DNA from: Candidatus Thorarchaeota archaeon
GTDB taxonomy: Archaea > Asgardarchaeota > Thorarchaeia > Thorarchaeales > Thorarchaeaceae
DNA: 64,000 nucleotides
NCBI GenBank assembly: GCA_003345555.1
Contig: PRDJ01000041.1
Coordinates: forward strand, 34,038-98,037
Direction of reading: 5' to 3'
Position numbers and translations under genes: made by a program. The notes under the pieces are model-generated. The model was not told the DNA's origin. It made no database searches and was given only the letters and a program-made list of their open reading frames with translations. How positions within the stretch are numbered: position 1 is the stretch's first letter; the number at the start of each line of letters is the position of its first letter. This document shows, in pieces, positions 48,952-58,803 of this stretch.

Positions 48952-51876
48952 ATGGCATCAAGTTCTAAGTCTCGTGCGAAGAGCGTGCGGCTGGATACGG
49001 AAGGTCCACAGGACATCGTTATCCGTGGAGCCGCAGAACACAACCTCAAGCACATCGACCTGCAGATACCTCGCAACAAGCTTACTGTTGTTACAGGAGT
49101 CTCCGGCTCGGGCAAGTCGAGTTTAGTATTCGATACCATATTCGCAGAAGGACAGCGCCGTTTCGTGGAGTCGCTTTCGCCCTATGCTCGACAGTTCCTT
49201 GGCATGCTTGAGAAGCCCAAGGTGGACTACATGTCAGGGCTGTCTCCTTCAATCTCAATCGACCAGAAGAGTGCTGGTCACAATCCTAGGAGCACAGTCG
49301 GCACTATCACTGAGATCTACGATTTCTTGAGGCTCCTGTTTGCCCGTGTTGGAGTGCCCCATTGCCCAAAGTGTGGCAAGAAGATTGAACCCCAGACTGC
49401 GCAGCAGATTGTCGACAGGGTTCTTGCTCTTGGAGAGGGGACAAGCATCGCCATCATGGCACCAATCGTCCGAGAAAGAAAAGGAGAATACAGGAAGGAG
49501 TTCCGTGACCTACTTGAGAAGGGGTTCGTCAGAGTACGTGTTGACGGAGAACTGAAAGACATCGAAGAGGGCACGTCGCTAGACCGATACTACAAGCACA
49601 CAATTGAGGTTGTAATAGACCGCCTCAAGGTATCTGATTCCCAGAGAGCAAGAATATCGGAAGCGGTAGAAACCGCCCTCACGATGGCTGATAGAGTGGT
49701 GACGATTGCTGCAGACTCAGGCGACCTCACACTTTCGGAGAAGTTTGCATGTGTAGATTGCGGCATCAGCCTTCCCGAAATGGAACCACGCCTATTCTCA
49801 TGGAACACTCCACACGGGGCGTGTCCAACCTGCACCGGGCTCGGGGTCATCAGAGAGATAGACACAAAGCTTGTAGTGTCAGATGATTCGCTCTCAATCT
49901 CTCAAGGAGCAATCGCACCCTACAATTGGATGTCTAAGTCTACAACGATCAAGGCGGTTGCCAATAGGTATGGATTCTCCATGGACACTCCCTGGAGAGA
50001 TCTAACTCCAGATCAGAAGGACAAGATACTCTGGGGAACAGGTGACGAAGAAATCAAGATTGACTGGCACTGGGGAGACGATCCCGCGAAAACCCAGTGG
50101 GAAGGGACAACGGTCGCTCCATTTCGCGGCGTGATTGCTCAAATGGAACGGAACTACAAGTCAACCAAGTCAAACTACATCCGCGAGTGGCTTGAGCATT
50201 TCATGGTAGACCATGAGTGCTCGGTATGCAAGGGCTTGCGGCTTCGACCCGAGTCGACTGCCGTGAAGTTCAGAGATCTCTCGATAACCGATGTGAACAG
50301 TATGTCCATCAAGGACCTATCCGAGTTCTTCCAATCCGTGGTCCTGTCGCCGCGAGAAGAACCAATTGCCCATCCAATCATCAAGGAGATAATGGGAAGG
50401 TTGGGTTTCTTGATGGAGGTCGGCCTCGACTACCTGACACTCGATCGGTCTGCACCGTCACTCGCCGGAGGAGAAGCACAAAGAATCCGACTAGCGAGCC
50501 AGATTGGCTCCAATCTTGTGGGAGTGACCTACGTATGTGACGAGCCTTCTATTGGGCTTCATCAACGTGATAACCTCAGGCTTCTGCGCTCATTGAAGAG
50601 CCTACGAGACATAGGAAACACAGTGGTTGTAGTCGAGCATGATGAGTCCACTATGAGAGCCGCTGACTACCTTGTTGACCTCGGACCCGGGGCCGGCGAT
50701 GAAGGCGGTCGAGTTGTTGTTGCGGGAAAGGTCGATGATGTGCTTGCATCGAAGAAATCGTTAACCGCCAAATATCTTCGAGGCGATGAGAAGATACCAG
50801 TGCCTGCTGTTCGAAGACAACCGAACGGCAGATTCATTGAGATAAAGGGTGCCCGGCATCACAACCTCAAGTCCATAGACGTTAAGATTCCTCTCGGACT
50901 CTTCGTTTGTGTCACGGGCGTATCGGGCAGTGGAAAGTCGAGCCTGATAGACGAGACGCTTCAGAGAGAGCTAGCAAGGAGGTTCTACAATGCTACAGCC
51001 ACACCCGGTGAGTGCGATGCCATTATTGGTGCTGAACAACTCGACAAGGTCATTATCATTGATCAGAGCCCGATTGGTCGCACACCAAGATCTAACCCCG
51101 CGACCTACGTAAGCCTGTTCTCGGACATTCGAGACCTCTTCTCAGGCTTGCCCGAGGCGAAGATCAGAGGTTACAAACCGGGTAGGTTCAGCTTCAATGT
51201 GAAAGGCGGGCGGTGCGAAAAGTGCAGGGGTGCAGGTGTTGAAGTCATAGAGATGCAGTTCCTCCCACCTGTTGAGGTCACCTGCGCTGAATGCAAGGGG
51301 CGACGATACAACAGAGAGACACTTCAGGTCCGCTACAAGGGCAAGAACATAGCCGACGTCCTTGCAATGAGAACAGACGAAGCACTTGACTTCTTCGCAG
51401 ACTTACCATCAATTCATCGCAAGCTGAAGACACTCTACGAGGTGGGCATGGGCTATGTTCAACTGGGCCAGCCCGCGACGACACTGAGTGGCGGAGAGGC
51501 ACAAAGAATCAAACTAAGCAAGTTCCTTTCGCGGCCCGCCACCGGTCAGACTCTGCTCCTCCTCGACGAACCGACGACCGGGCTCCATTTTGCAGACATC
51601 AAGAAGCTGCTTGAGGTTCTTCATAGGCTTGTGGACTTGGGCAATACAGTGCTCGTTGTGGAGCATCAGCTCGATGTTGTGAAGACCGCGGACTGGGTGA
51701 TTGATTTGGGCCCTGAGGGCGGCGACGAGGGCGGCTACCTCATCGCAGAAGGTACTCCAGAGCAAGTGGCTGAACGCGAGAACTCATACACTGGGAAGTA
51801 CCTCAGAGGGGTGCTTCACGAGGCGAGACCAGAAGCTGCAGTCCAAAGAAGCGGCACGAGGAGGAAGAAGCCATGA
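48952..51876 (+). CDS. uvrA: Excinuclease ABC subunit UvrA (first copy)
   Basis: 974 residues, a two-module ABC ATPase that loads UvrB on damaged DNA. Walker A is GVSGSGKSS in both modules. The UvrB-binding/signature I region is intact ([44 protein letters not shown]). Zinc modules are CPKC, CVDC...CPTC, CSVC and CEKC...CAEC. The first ABC signature reads LAGGEAQR instead of the canonical LSGGE, and its Walker B is YVCDEPS; the second is LSGGEAQR with LLLLDEPT. The start is ATG 3 bases after uvrB, and the end overlaps the second uvrA by ATGA. Confidence 0.96.
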   Translation: MASSSKSRAKSVRLDTEGPQDIVIRGAAEHNLKHIDLQIPRNKLTVVTGVSGSGKSSLVFDTIFAEGQRRFVESLSPYARQFLGMLEKPKVDYMSGLSPSISIDQKSAGHNPRSTVGTITEIYDFLRLLFARVGVPHCPKCGKKIEPQTAQQIVDRVLALGEGTSIAIMAPIVRERKGEYRKEFRDLLEKGFVRVRVDGELKDIEEGTSLDRYYKHTIEVVIDRLKVSDSQRARISEAVETALTMADRVVTIAADSGDLTLSEKFACVDCGISLPEMEPRLFSWNTPHGACPTCTGLGVIREIDTKLVVSDDSLSISQGAIAPYNWMSKSTTIKAVANRYGFSMDTPWRDLTPDQKDKILWGTGDEEIKIDWHWGDDPAKTQWEGTTVAPFRGVIAQMERNYKSTKSNYIREWLEHFMVDHECSVCKGLRLRPESTAVKFRDLSITDVNSMSIKDLSEFFQSVVLSPREEPIAHPIIKEIMGRLGFLMEVGLDYLTLDRSAPSLAGGEAQRIRLASQIGSNLVGVTYVCDEPSIGLHQRDNLRLLRSLKSLRDIGNTVVVVEHDESTMRAADYLVDLGPGAGDEGGRVVVAGKVDDVLASKKSLTAKYLRGDEKIPVPAVRRQPNGRFIEIKGARHHNLKSIDVKIPLGLFVCVTGVSGSGKSSLIDETLQRELARRFYNATATPGECDAIIGAEQLDKVIIIDQSPIGRTPRSNPATYVSLFSDIRDLFSGLPEAKIRGYKPGRFSFNVKGGRCEKCRGAGVEVIEMQFLPPVEVTCAECKGRRYNRETLQVRYKGKNIADVLAMRTDEALDFFADLPSIHRKLKTLYEVGMGYVQLGQPATTLSGGEAQRIKLSKFLSRPATGQTLLLLDEPTTGLHFADIKKLLEVLHRLVDLGNTVLVVEHQLDVVKTADWVIDLGPEGGDEGGYLIAEGTPEQVAERENSYTGKYLRGVLHEARPEAAVQRSGTRRKKP

Positions 51877-54752
51877 CGGGCTACATCAAGGTCCGAGGCG
51901 CCTCTGAGCACAACCTGAAGGGTATCGACGTCGACATCCCGAGAGACAGGCTCGTTGTCGTCACGGGACCCTCAGGTTCGGGGAAATCCAGTCTTGTCTT
52001 TGATACCATCTTTGCCGAAGGTCAGAGGAGATATGTTGAATCACTCTCATCATATGCCAGGAGGTTTCTGGGTCGACTCGATAAGCCGAGAGTTGAGTCA
52101 ATCACAGGCTTGCCACCCGCAATCTCAATTGAGCAGAAAGGGGGAACCAAGAACCCCAGAAGCACGGTTGGAACCAGTACCGAGATTCACGACTATCTAC
52201 GACTTCTGTTTGCCAACATAGGCATCCCGCACTGCCTCAAGTGTGGTGCCGCTATGGAACAACTCACTGCGGATTCGGCTGCAACACTTCTGCTTCAGGA
52301 GAATGGTGGCAAGAGAATCGTGGTTCTCGCCCCGGTCGCGAGAGAAGAGCCAGGAAAACTAGAGGATACGCTCCAGCATCTGACCGAGAACGGTTTCACG
52401 CGAGTCAGGGTCGACGGGGAGATTCGAGAACTTGAAGGACTAGAACTGGACGGCCGCAAGAAGCACAATGTGGACGTAGTCGTTGATAGAGTCGAGCTGG
52501 GCGAGAAGAGCAGAGAAAGACTGGTCGGTTCCATTGAGACTGCTCTAGAGTCAGGGCAGGGTTCGGCAGTCATAGCTCGGGAAGGGGAGCAGGATATAGT
52601 ATTCGCAGAGAAACTCATGTGCCCACACTGCGGTATTCAATACGAAAAGCTCGAACCCAAGGCTTTCTCGTACAACACTCCTGCTGGCGCATGTCCGGCC
52701 TGCAACGGTCTCGGTGCCACAATCAGCATCGATCCGGAGAAGATTGTTCCAAATAAGATACTCAGTCTAACAGATGGTGCCCTGAAGCCATGGGCCGGGT
52801 CTCAACAGTCATGGCCGTATCGCTTGCTTGAAGCTCTATCTGCAGAAGCGAACTTCTCCCTTGACACGCTGTGGAGCAAGCTTCCAGAGTCCGTTCACGA
52901 CCTCATAATGTGGGGTCGTCCGCCACTCAGAGTGAAGTTCTCCTATCAGCAGATTGACTACAAGGGACGACTTCAAACAGTAAACGTGACCCGCACTTGG
53001 GAGGGCATGGTACCTAGATTTGAGAGGCACCTTCGCGGAAGACTATCCGAAGAGACCAAAGAGAAGATCATCAGTCTATACTCAAGCAGGAAGGTCTGTG
53101 CAGCATGTGGTGGCAAGAAACTTCGACCGGAAAGTCTCGCAGTGACAGTTGCAGGAAAGACAATCGACAGCGTAACCTCAATGACAATCGAAGATGCTCT
53201 CGACTTCTTCAAGAATATCGAACTGACAGAGCGGGAGCACAAGATTGCTGGACTCATCCTGAAAGAGATCGTGTCCCGTTTATCATTCATAGTATCAGTC
53301 GGACTTGACTATCTCAACCTTGACCGTCCATCGATGACACTCTCGGGCGGAGAATCACAGAGAATCCGTTTGGCGACTCAGATTGGGTCTGCGTTGACGG
53401 GAGTACTCTACTGCTTGGATGAGCCCTCGGTCGGTCTGCACCCTCGCGATATTTCACGGCTGCTTGTCACTCTGATTCGACTGAGGAGCCTTGGCAACAC
53501 GGTTGTAGTAATCGAACACGACCGTGACACAATCAATGCGGCAGACTACGTTGTGGACTTGGGTCCGGGAGCCGGCGTCCACGGAGGAAAGCTAGTCGCA
53601 TGCGGCACTCCTGAAGAAGTGCTCTCGAGTCCGAAATCACTCACTGCCCTCTATCTCGCAGGCAAGAAGCAGATACCAGTGCCCAAGACGAGAAGGGCGG
53701 GTAGCGGAAAGTCAGTAGTCGTAAGGGGAGCCCGTCAGAACAACCTGAGAAACATAGACGTTGCATTTCCACTTGGGAGATTCATCTGTGTCACGGGAGT
53801 CTCTGGCAGTGGTAAGAGTACGCTCGTCCACGAGACACTATACAAAGCCTTGGCCCAAGTCATGGGTTCCTCCACGGAGACACCTGGTGACCATGACGGG
53901 ATTGACGGAGCCGAGAACATTGACCGTCTAATACTGGTGGACCAGTCTCCCATTGGACGAACTCCTCGGTCAAACCCTGCAACCTACACAAAGGTCTTCG
54001 ATGAGATTCGCAAGCTCTTTGCACTGACTCCCGAGGCAAAGGCGAGAGGCTACACGGCAGGCAGGTTCAGCTTCAACACGAGAGCCGGCAGATGTGAGAA
54101 GTGCCAAGGCAGTGGGCTTCTTCGAGTCGAGATGCACTTCATGACCGATGTCTACATCACCTGCGACGTGTGCAACGGTAATCGCTTTGACAGAGAGACA
54201 CTCGAGGTGAAATACAAAGGCAGGAACATAACTGAGGTTCTCAGGATGAATATCGAGGAGGCACTGGGATTCTTCCAAGACATTCCGCAGGTGGCCGACA
54301 GGCTGCAGACACTCGCTGATGTTGGTCTTGGATACGTCGAACTCGGCCAGCCCGCGACCACGCTCAGCGGAGGCGAGGCACAAAGGGTTAAGCTTGCAGC
54401 AGAACTCTCGCGCAGAAACACAGGGTCTACCCTATACATACTTGACGAGCCTACAACCGGCCTCTCAGCATCAGACGTGGATGTGCTCCTCAAGGTCTTG
54501 AATCGGCTTGTCGACTCTGGCAACACTGTCATCGTCATCGAGCACAACCAAGAAGTCATAAAGACTGCAGACTGGGTGATTGATTTGGGTCCCGAAGGTG
54601 GGGTCAAGGGTGGTACCTTGGTTGCCGCAGGAACGCCAGAAGAGGTCTCATCAGTACCCGAGTCTTTCACTGGGCAGCATCTCAAAAGCGCTCTTTCAGG
54701 TCCCAAAGTGCGTCACAGTGTAGTTACCACACTGCCGCCTCCAAAGACCTGA
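51873..54752 (+). CDS. uvrA: Excinuclease ABC subunit UvrA (second copy)
   Basis: 959 residues, a second full-length UvrA. Walker A loops are GPSGSGKSS and GVSGSGKST; signatures LSGGESQR and LSGGEAQR are canonical, with Walker B YCLDEPS and YILDEPT. The UvrB-interaction region is kept ([54 protein letters not shown]). Zinc modules are CLKC, CPHC...CPAC, CAAC and CEKC...CDVC. The last two residues of the preceding gene overlap its start. It is a paralogue, not a duplicate assembly artefact, as the two differ throughout while keeping the same architecture. It may form a heterodimer with, or replace, the first copy. Confidence 0.95.
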   Translation: MTGYIKVRGASEHNLKGIDVDIPRDRLVVVTGPSGSGKSSLVFDTIFAEGQRRYVESLSSYARRFLGRLDKPRVESITGLPPAISIEQKGGTKNPRSTVGTSTEIHDYLRLLFANIGIPHCLKCGAAMEQLTADSAATLLLQENGGKRIVVLAPVAREEPGKLEDTLQHLTENGFTRVRVDGEIRELEGLELDGRKKHNVDVVVDRVELGEKSRERLVGSIETALESGQGSAVIAREGEQDIVFAEKLMCPHCGIQYEKLEPKAFSYNTPAGACPACNGLGATISIDPEKIVPNKILSLTDGALKPWAGSQQSWPYRLLEALSAEANFSLDTLWSKLPESVHDLIMWGRPPLRVKFSYQQIDYKGRLQTVNVTRTWEGMVPRFERHLRGRLSEETKEKIISLYSSRKVCAACGGKKLRPESLAVTVAGKTIDSVTSMTIEDALDFFKNIELTEREHKIAGLILKEIVSRLSFIVSVGLDYLNLDRPSMTLSGGESQRIRLATQIGSALTGVLYCLDEPSVGLHPRDISRLLVTLIRLRSLGNTVVVIEHDRDTINAADYVVDLGPGAGVHGGKLVACGTPEEVLSSPKSLTALYLAGKKQIPVPKTRRAGSGKSVVVRGARQNNLRNIDVAFPLGRFICVTGVSGSGKSTLVHETLYKALAQVMGSSTETPGDHDGIDGAENIDRLILVDQSPIGRTPRSNPATYTKVFDEIRKLFALTPEAKARGYTAGRFSFNTRAGRCEKCQGSGLLRVEMHFMTDVYITCDVCNGNRFDRETLEVKYKGRNITEVLRMNIEEALGFFQDIPQVADRLQTLADVGLGYVELGQPATTLSGGEAQRVKLAAELSRRNTGSTLYILDEPTTGLSASDVDVLLKVLNRLVDSGNTVIVIEHNQEVIKTADWVIDLGPEGGVKGGTLVAAGTPEEVSSVPESFTGQHLKSALSGPKVRHSVVTTLPPPKT

Positions 54753-54802
54753 TTTATCACTGACTGCATCGCAATATCAGCTGACGAACGGAGATTCTCG
54801 AT

Positions 54803-56614
54803 GTGTCCGATCTTGCCAAACTGGTTGGTGACCTTCCTGAGCTTCCAGGGGTGTACCTCTGGAAGGATGAAGCAGGCAAGATCATTTACATTGGAAAAGC
54901 CAAGTCACTTCGGAAACGTGTTAGCTCATATCTCAGCAGAAAGGAATTGGACTCAAAGACTGAAGATCTCATGAACCATGCCCGTGACCTTGAGACGATA
55001 GTGACTAACAACGAGCTTGAGGCTGTGATACTCGAGTCAACACTCATCAAGCAACATATGCCAAAATACAACATCGCACTGAAGGACGATCGAAGGCATG
55101 CTTGGATACGTGTTGACCTCAACAAGGAGTATCCAGTGTTTGAGGTGACTCGCGATGTCGCAAAGGACGGGGCCAACTACTACGGGCCCTATGGAAGCAC
55201 AAGGCGGCTCGACAGATTCCTAGATTCAGCTCGTAAGTTCATTCCTATTGCTATGTGCAAGAGCCCAGAAGCTGTCAAGAGGGAGTGCACAGATTACTAC
55301 CTTGGTAGATGTGCGGGACCTTGCAAAGAGCATGTCCCAAGAGAAGAATACAGATCCATGGTCGAACAGATGCGTCTGTACCTTGAGGGAAAGGAAGCCC
55401 AGCTGACTCAAGCAGTCAAGAAGGAGATGGACAAAGCTGCTAACAACCTCGAGTTCGAGAGAGCTGCCAGACTCAGAGATCGGCTCAAGGACATAGAGAT
55501 AGTCATGAGGAAACAGAAAGTCTTCGACGTCGCCGAAATTGACAAAGACGTTCTTGGAATATCCAGAACCGAACAGGCTGCTCTCGTTGAGATGCTCATC
55601 ATTAGGACGGGAAGGCTTGTTGGCACAGACCATTTCTATTTCGAACTGAGCATGGATACGACGGATTCGGAAGTCCTCTCTTCATTTGTAAAGCAGTTCT
55701 ACTTCAAACTCCCTCAGGTCCCTGATGAGATACTCGTGCCGGTCGAAATACCTGAAATGGAACAGCTTGGCGATTGGCTTAGTCAAAACAGGGCCGTGCC
55801 CATTAAGCTGTATCTGCCCGCTGAGGGTAAAGCGAACGAACTCGTCAAGATGGCAAACGCAAACGCCACGAGAAGCCTACGGAGGATACTCGTTCTTGGA
55901 GACCGGGACGAAGACATTGTTGACGAGGGCGTCAAACAGCTCAAGGAAGCTCTGGGACTCACTCGCGCGCCGTTCCACATAGAAGGCTTCGACATTGCTA
56001 ACATTCAGGGAACCGACCCGACCGGTTCATGTGTGGTCTTCGTCAACGGTCAAGCCGCAAATAGCAGCTACCGGATGTTCAGGGTACGCGTGAAAGAGAC
56101 CCCCGATGATTATGCCATGATGTCAGAAGTGGTGCTGAGAAGGTATAGAGGCGTCCTTGAAGAGGGCGGTGTCATCCCTGATTTGATAATGGTCGACGGA
56201 GGAAAGGGCCAGCTAAGTGCGGCGCTCAAGGCTCTTGATCAGCTCGGACTCGAATACCTCCCAGTTGCGGCTCTTGCAAAGAAAGAGGAGATCATCTATA
56301 CTCAAGACAACATGGACGGAATTGCTCTCCCGCCTGAGTCGCAAGGCCTGCGATTGATTGAAAGTATACGAGACGAGGCACACCGATTTGCGCAACGATA
56401 CCATCACATCCTGAGAGAGAAGAGATTCACGGGTTCGATACTGGAGGAGGCGCCGGGGATTGGACCGAAGAGGAGAGCCGCCTTGCTCAATGCATTCGGC
56501 AGCTACGAAAAGGTCAGGTCAGCGAGTGTAGAGGAACTGGCGAAAGTTGAGGGGATGTCGCAAAAGACCGCAGAAGCACTCAAGGAGTGGCTTGACAAGG
56601 ACGAAATTGCCTAG
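54803..56614 (+). CDS. uvrC: Excinuclease ABC subunit UvrC
   Basis: 603 residues, the dual-incision nuclease of nucleotide excision repair. The N-terminal GIY-YIG domain reads GVYLWKDEAGKIIYIGKAKSLRKRVSSYL; a Cys-rich linker follows (CKSPEAVKRECTDYYLGRCAGPCKEH), then the UVR motif [18 protein letters not shown], the RNase-H-like endonuclease (IMVDGGKGQL, DEAHRFAQRYHH) and a C-terminal tandem HhH (APGIGPKRRAALLNAFGSYE, KVEGMSQKTAEALKEW). The start is GTG with CGGAG upstream, 51 bases after the second uvrA. All domains are intact. Confidence 0.96.
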   Translation: MSDLAKLVGDLPELPGVYLWKDEAGKIIYIGKAKSLRKRVSSYLSRKELDSKTEDLMNHARDLETIVTNNELEAVILESTLIKQHMPKYNIALKDDRRHAWIRVDLNKEYPVFEVTRDVAKDGANYYGPYGSTRRLDRFLDSARKFIPIAMCKSPEAVKRECTDYYLGRCAGPCKEHVPREEYRSMVEQMRLYLEGKEAQLTQAVKKEMDKAANNLEFERAARLRDRLKDIEIVMRKQKVFDVAEIDKDVLGISRTEQAALVEMLIIRTGRLVGTDHFYFELSMDTTDSEVLSSFVKQFYFKLPQVPDEILVPVEIPEMEQLGDWLSQNRAVPIKLYLPAEGKANELVKMANANATRSLRRILVLGDRDEDIVDEGVKQLKEALGLTRAPFHIEGFDIANIQGTDPTGSCVVFVNGQAANSSYRMFRVRVKETPDDYAMMSEVVLRRYRGVLEEGGVIPDLIMVDGGKGQLSAALKALDQLGLEYLPVAALAKKEEIIYTQDNMDGIALPPESQGLRLIESIRDEAHRFAQRYHHILREKRFTGSILEEAPGIGPKRRAALLNAFGSYEKVRSASVEELAKVEGMSQKTAEALKEWLDKDEIA

Positions 56615-56679
56615 ATGAAGTCGGTCCCTGAGAATGAGCAAGCACTTAACCCGGAGAAGCGTATGTATCGCCGATAGAC

Positions 56680-56970
56680 GTGAGGGTCTTCGTAGGAGTC
56701 AAAACGGAACTCGGTCGTGCGTATCAGGTTAGAGAACGTGTTCGCAAGCTCAGAGGCGTGAAGTGTGCATGCACGATCTACAGGGGTCCATATGATGTGA
56801 TTATCACAGTTGACGTTCCAGACTTGAAAGACTTCGAGACCCTCGCCCTATACGAGCTTCCTCGCATTCAGGGTGTTCTGGACTATGAATCGTTTCTCAC
56901 GGCAAGCCCTGATGACAAAGAGGAAGCAGGATGGACTCCGGATCCCATTTTCTCGCCGTCAAAGAAGTAG
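56680..56970 (+). CDS. Stand-alone Lrp/AsnC ligand-binding (RAM) domain protein
   Basis: 96 residues: MRVFVGVKTELGRAYQVRERVRKLRGVKCACTIYRGPYDVIITVDVPDLKDFE is the ferredoxin-like RAM domain of Lrp/AsnC regulators (the 'G.yDli..v...d' pattern), but there is no HTH part. Such short proteins bind small ligands and can modulate full-length Lrp partners. The start is GTG; it lies 66 bases after uvrC with the possible TATA-like cttaac in between, so read-through from the uvr cluster is possible. Confidence 0.85.
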   Translation: MRVFVGVKTELGRAYQVRERVRKLRGVKCACTIYRGPYDVIITVDVPDLKDFETLALYELPRIQGVLDYESFLTASPDDKEEAGWTPDPIFSPSKK

Positions 56971-56993
56971 CAAGCCCTCCTCAAGAAGCTCAT

Positions 56994-57812
56994 TCAATGC
57001 TCCTTCGTAGCAAGTAGCGAATACATCAGAGGAAGCTGAACCTCAGCGTTGTCATAGTACCATGACCCATCCTTGGCTTGCTTCAGGAATGGGAATTGCT
57101 GGAAAACCGAACTCGGAAACTCGTGAAGAAAACGAATTCGCAGGCCAGCATTTGATAATGCAGTGACGACATCACCCAACCCATGAGCCCACTCATAATC
57201 GACGTATGGTCCTATCTTCTTGTCGGTTTCTGCGTAGGACTTGTCAACGTCGAACCGACTTGGCTGGGTGTTGTGAAAGTAGCTGTATCTAATCTCGAAC
57301 CCATCATGCGAGTCCGAATCGAACACCCACATCAAGGGGTGAAATTCGGCGATGTAGAACACTCCTTTAGGCTTCAGGAAACTGGCAACAATCTCCGCCC
57401 ATCTGGGCAAATCTGGCAACCAGCACAGAACGCCGTATGAAGTGAAAACAACATCGAACTTCTTGCTCAGAACCTTCGGCAGATCATAGATGTTGGACTC
57501 GATAAACGTCCCCTTGAGACCTGTTTGCTCCGCCAATCTTCGTGCCAGCTGAATGGCCGCTCCTGAGAAGTCAACGCCAGTCACATTCGCCCCCTTGCGC
57601 GCCCACGATAGCGTGTCGAGACCGAACTGGCACTGGAGATGCAACAGACTCTTTCCCTTTACGTCGCCCAGCTCATTGAGTTCCACAGGATGGAGAGTTG
57701 TTGCTCCCTCGAGAAACTCCCTTGTCTTGTAGGTCTTAGAATCAAAATGGAGTCTGGAGAGTTCGTCCCAAAGCTTCTGATTGGCTCGGAAAGCTGCATC
57801 GATATCCTTCAC
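56994..57812 (-). CDS. Class I SAM-dependent methyltransferase
   Basis: 272 residues. Motif I is LLHLQCQFGLDTLSWARKGANVTGVDFS, with the HLQC.FG pattern (instead of GCGxG) typical of a family of bacterial and archaeal methyltransferases; motif II VVFTSYGVLCWLPDL and motif III FLKPKGVFYIAEFHP follow. The C-terminal extension (about 160-272) is rich in aromatic residues. The substrate is unknown. It is oppositely oriented to the ferredoxin gene downstream. Confidence 0.88.
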   Translation of the reverse strand: MKDIDAAFRANQKLWDELSRLHFDSKTYKTREFLEGATTLHPVELNELGDVKGKSLLHLQCQFGLDTLSWARKGANVTGVDFSGAAIQLARRLAEQTGLKGTFIESNIYDLPKVLSKKFDVVFTSYGVLCWLPDLPRWAEIVASFLKPKGVFYIAEFHPLMWVFDSDSHDGFEIRYSYFHNTQPSRFDVDKSYAETDKKIGPYVDYEWAHGLGDVVTALSNAGLRIRFLHEFPSSVFQQFPFLKQAKDGSWYYDNAEVQLPLMYSLLATKEH

Positions 57813-57948
57813 CGGTTGTCATACCTTCAACACGGACTGCAAACCTCATCGGTTATGCTTTTTGCTCGTCGCACGAGAAAAGATGGCGTACTAGTTTGCA
57901 GCAGAGCGAAACGTCGCCATTTGCGCATTGGAAAGCCACACCATTTCG

Positions 57949-57957
57949 TTTAAATTG
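57949..57957 (+). promoter_or_regulatory. TATA-like element of the ferredoxin gene
   Basis: tttaaattg, about 70 bases before ATG 58026; A/T-rich island in a G/C context. Confidence 0.45.
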
Positions 57958-58025
57958 GGGGGCTCAAAGGCTCAAGACCCTCGGACGCTTCAATGTCCGT
58001 ACAAGTTATCCAAGAGAGGACAACA

Positions 58026-58229
58026 ATGATTTGGAAGGTAACTGACAAATGCACCGGATGCGGCACGTGTGTTGATGTCTGCCCGGTCGATCCTTCTCTT
58101 TACGTTCTCAACGAAGACAAGAAGACGAAGAAGAAGAAATCGGAGTATCAAGTCAAGCGTGCCGACGAATGTACAGAGTGCTACGCCTGCACTGATTCAT
58201 GCCCCGAGGGAGCGATTGAGGAAGGGTAG
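58026..58229 (+). CDS. Ferredoxin with two [4Fe-4S] clusters
   Basis: 67 residues with two cluster motifs, CTGCGTCVDVCPVDP and CTECYACTDSCPEGAI, separated by a Lys-rich loop (DKKTKKKKSEYQVK). It shuttles electrons at low potential. ATG 58026 is chosen because of GAGAGG eight bases upstream; an ATG at 57993 would add 11 residues. It stands alone, not next to an oxidoreductase. Confidence 0.9.
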   Translation: MIWKVTDKCTGCGTCVDVCPVDPSLYVLNEDKKTKKKKSEYQVKRADECTECYACTDSCPEGAIEEG

Positions 58230-58422
58230 ACTCCCTGACTTATGCTCTGGGACGACTGATATTCTAGAAAAAGATCGAGCCAGTCCACCACCGACAATTC
58301 TGCAGGTGGGCTGGTTCGTCATACTGATTCAATTTCATTGGTTGCGAGTTGATAGTTGGGAAAAGGGGGGGTCGGCAACTGCCGTTTCCTTTCTGCGCAT
58401 GACTCCAAGAAAGGCTGGGCCA

Positions 58423-58680
58423 TTACTTGATTCGATACGGTTCGCCAAAGACCGAATCGAAAAAGGACTTGAGCGTCGCGTCTATCAGCACAACGCGAAC
58501 TAGAGCTTTTTCATCATGCCCGGGATCGTAACTACCTGTGACAAGCTCAATCTTTGACTTGTCGTCCAGCATCAAGATGGTCTTGTCTTCATCGACCTCC
58601 TGATGCATTCCGAACTTCTCACGGACCTTCTTCATGCTAGGTTCGTAGGCCAAGGGATCGACATAGTAGAAGAGCTTCAC
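58423..58680 (-). CDS. Small hypothetical protein
   Basis: 85 residues, acidic (KFGMHQEVDEDKTILMLDDKSKIELVTGSYDPGHDEKAL), with an alternating strand/helix pattern and no Cys or membrane span. I do not recognise a family. The coding status is supported by a good codon pattern and an intergenic location; the region between it and the ferredoxin gene holds no other credible gene. Confidence 0.55.
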   Translation of the reverse strand: MKLFYYVDPLAYEPSMKKVREKFGMHQEVDEDKTILMLDDKSKIELVTGSYDPGHDEKALVRVVLIDATLKSFFDSVFGEPYRIK

Positions 58681-58748
58681 AAGCCTGTGCTTGATACATC
58701 CTCGATAATAACGTTATCCGCATTTCCTCTAACGCGTACCTTGGGCAA

Positions 58749-58758
58749 GATATAAGTG
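58749..58758 (+). promoter_or_regulatory. TATA box of the secreted phospholipase-D-like gene
   Basis: gatataagtg is a near-consensus TATA box, with the TTG start 46 bases after it. AGAGGAG (58791-58797) is the ribosome site. Confidence 0.65.
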
Positions 58759-58803
58759 AAGGAAGCCAAGGCCGCAATATCAAAGGTGTTAGAGGAGTAA
58801 GCA

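Noticed and set aside
58069..58503. 144-codon plus-strand frame overlapping the ferredoxin
   Set aside because: Out of frame with a ferredoxin that has both cluster motifs; it runs into the next minus-strand gene.
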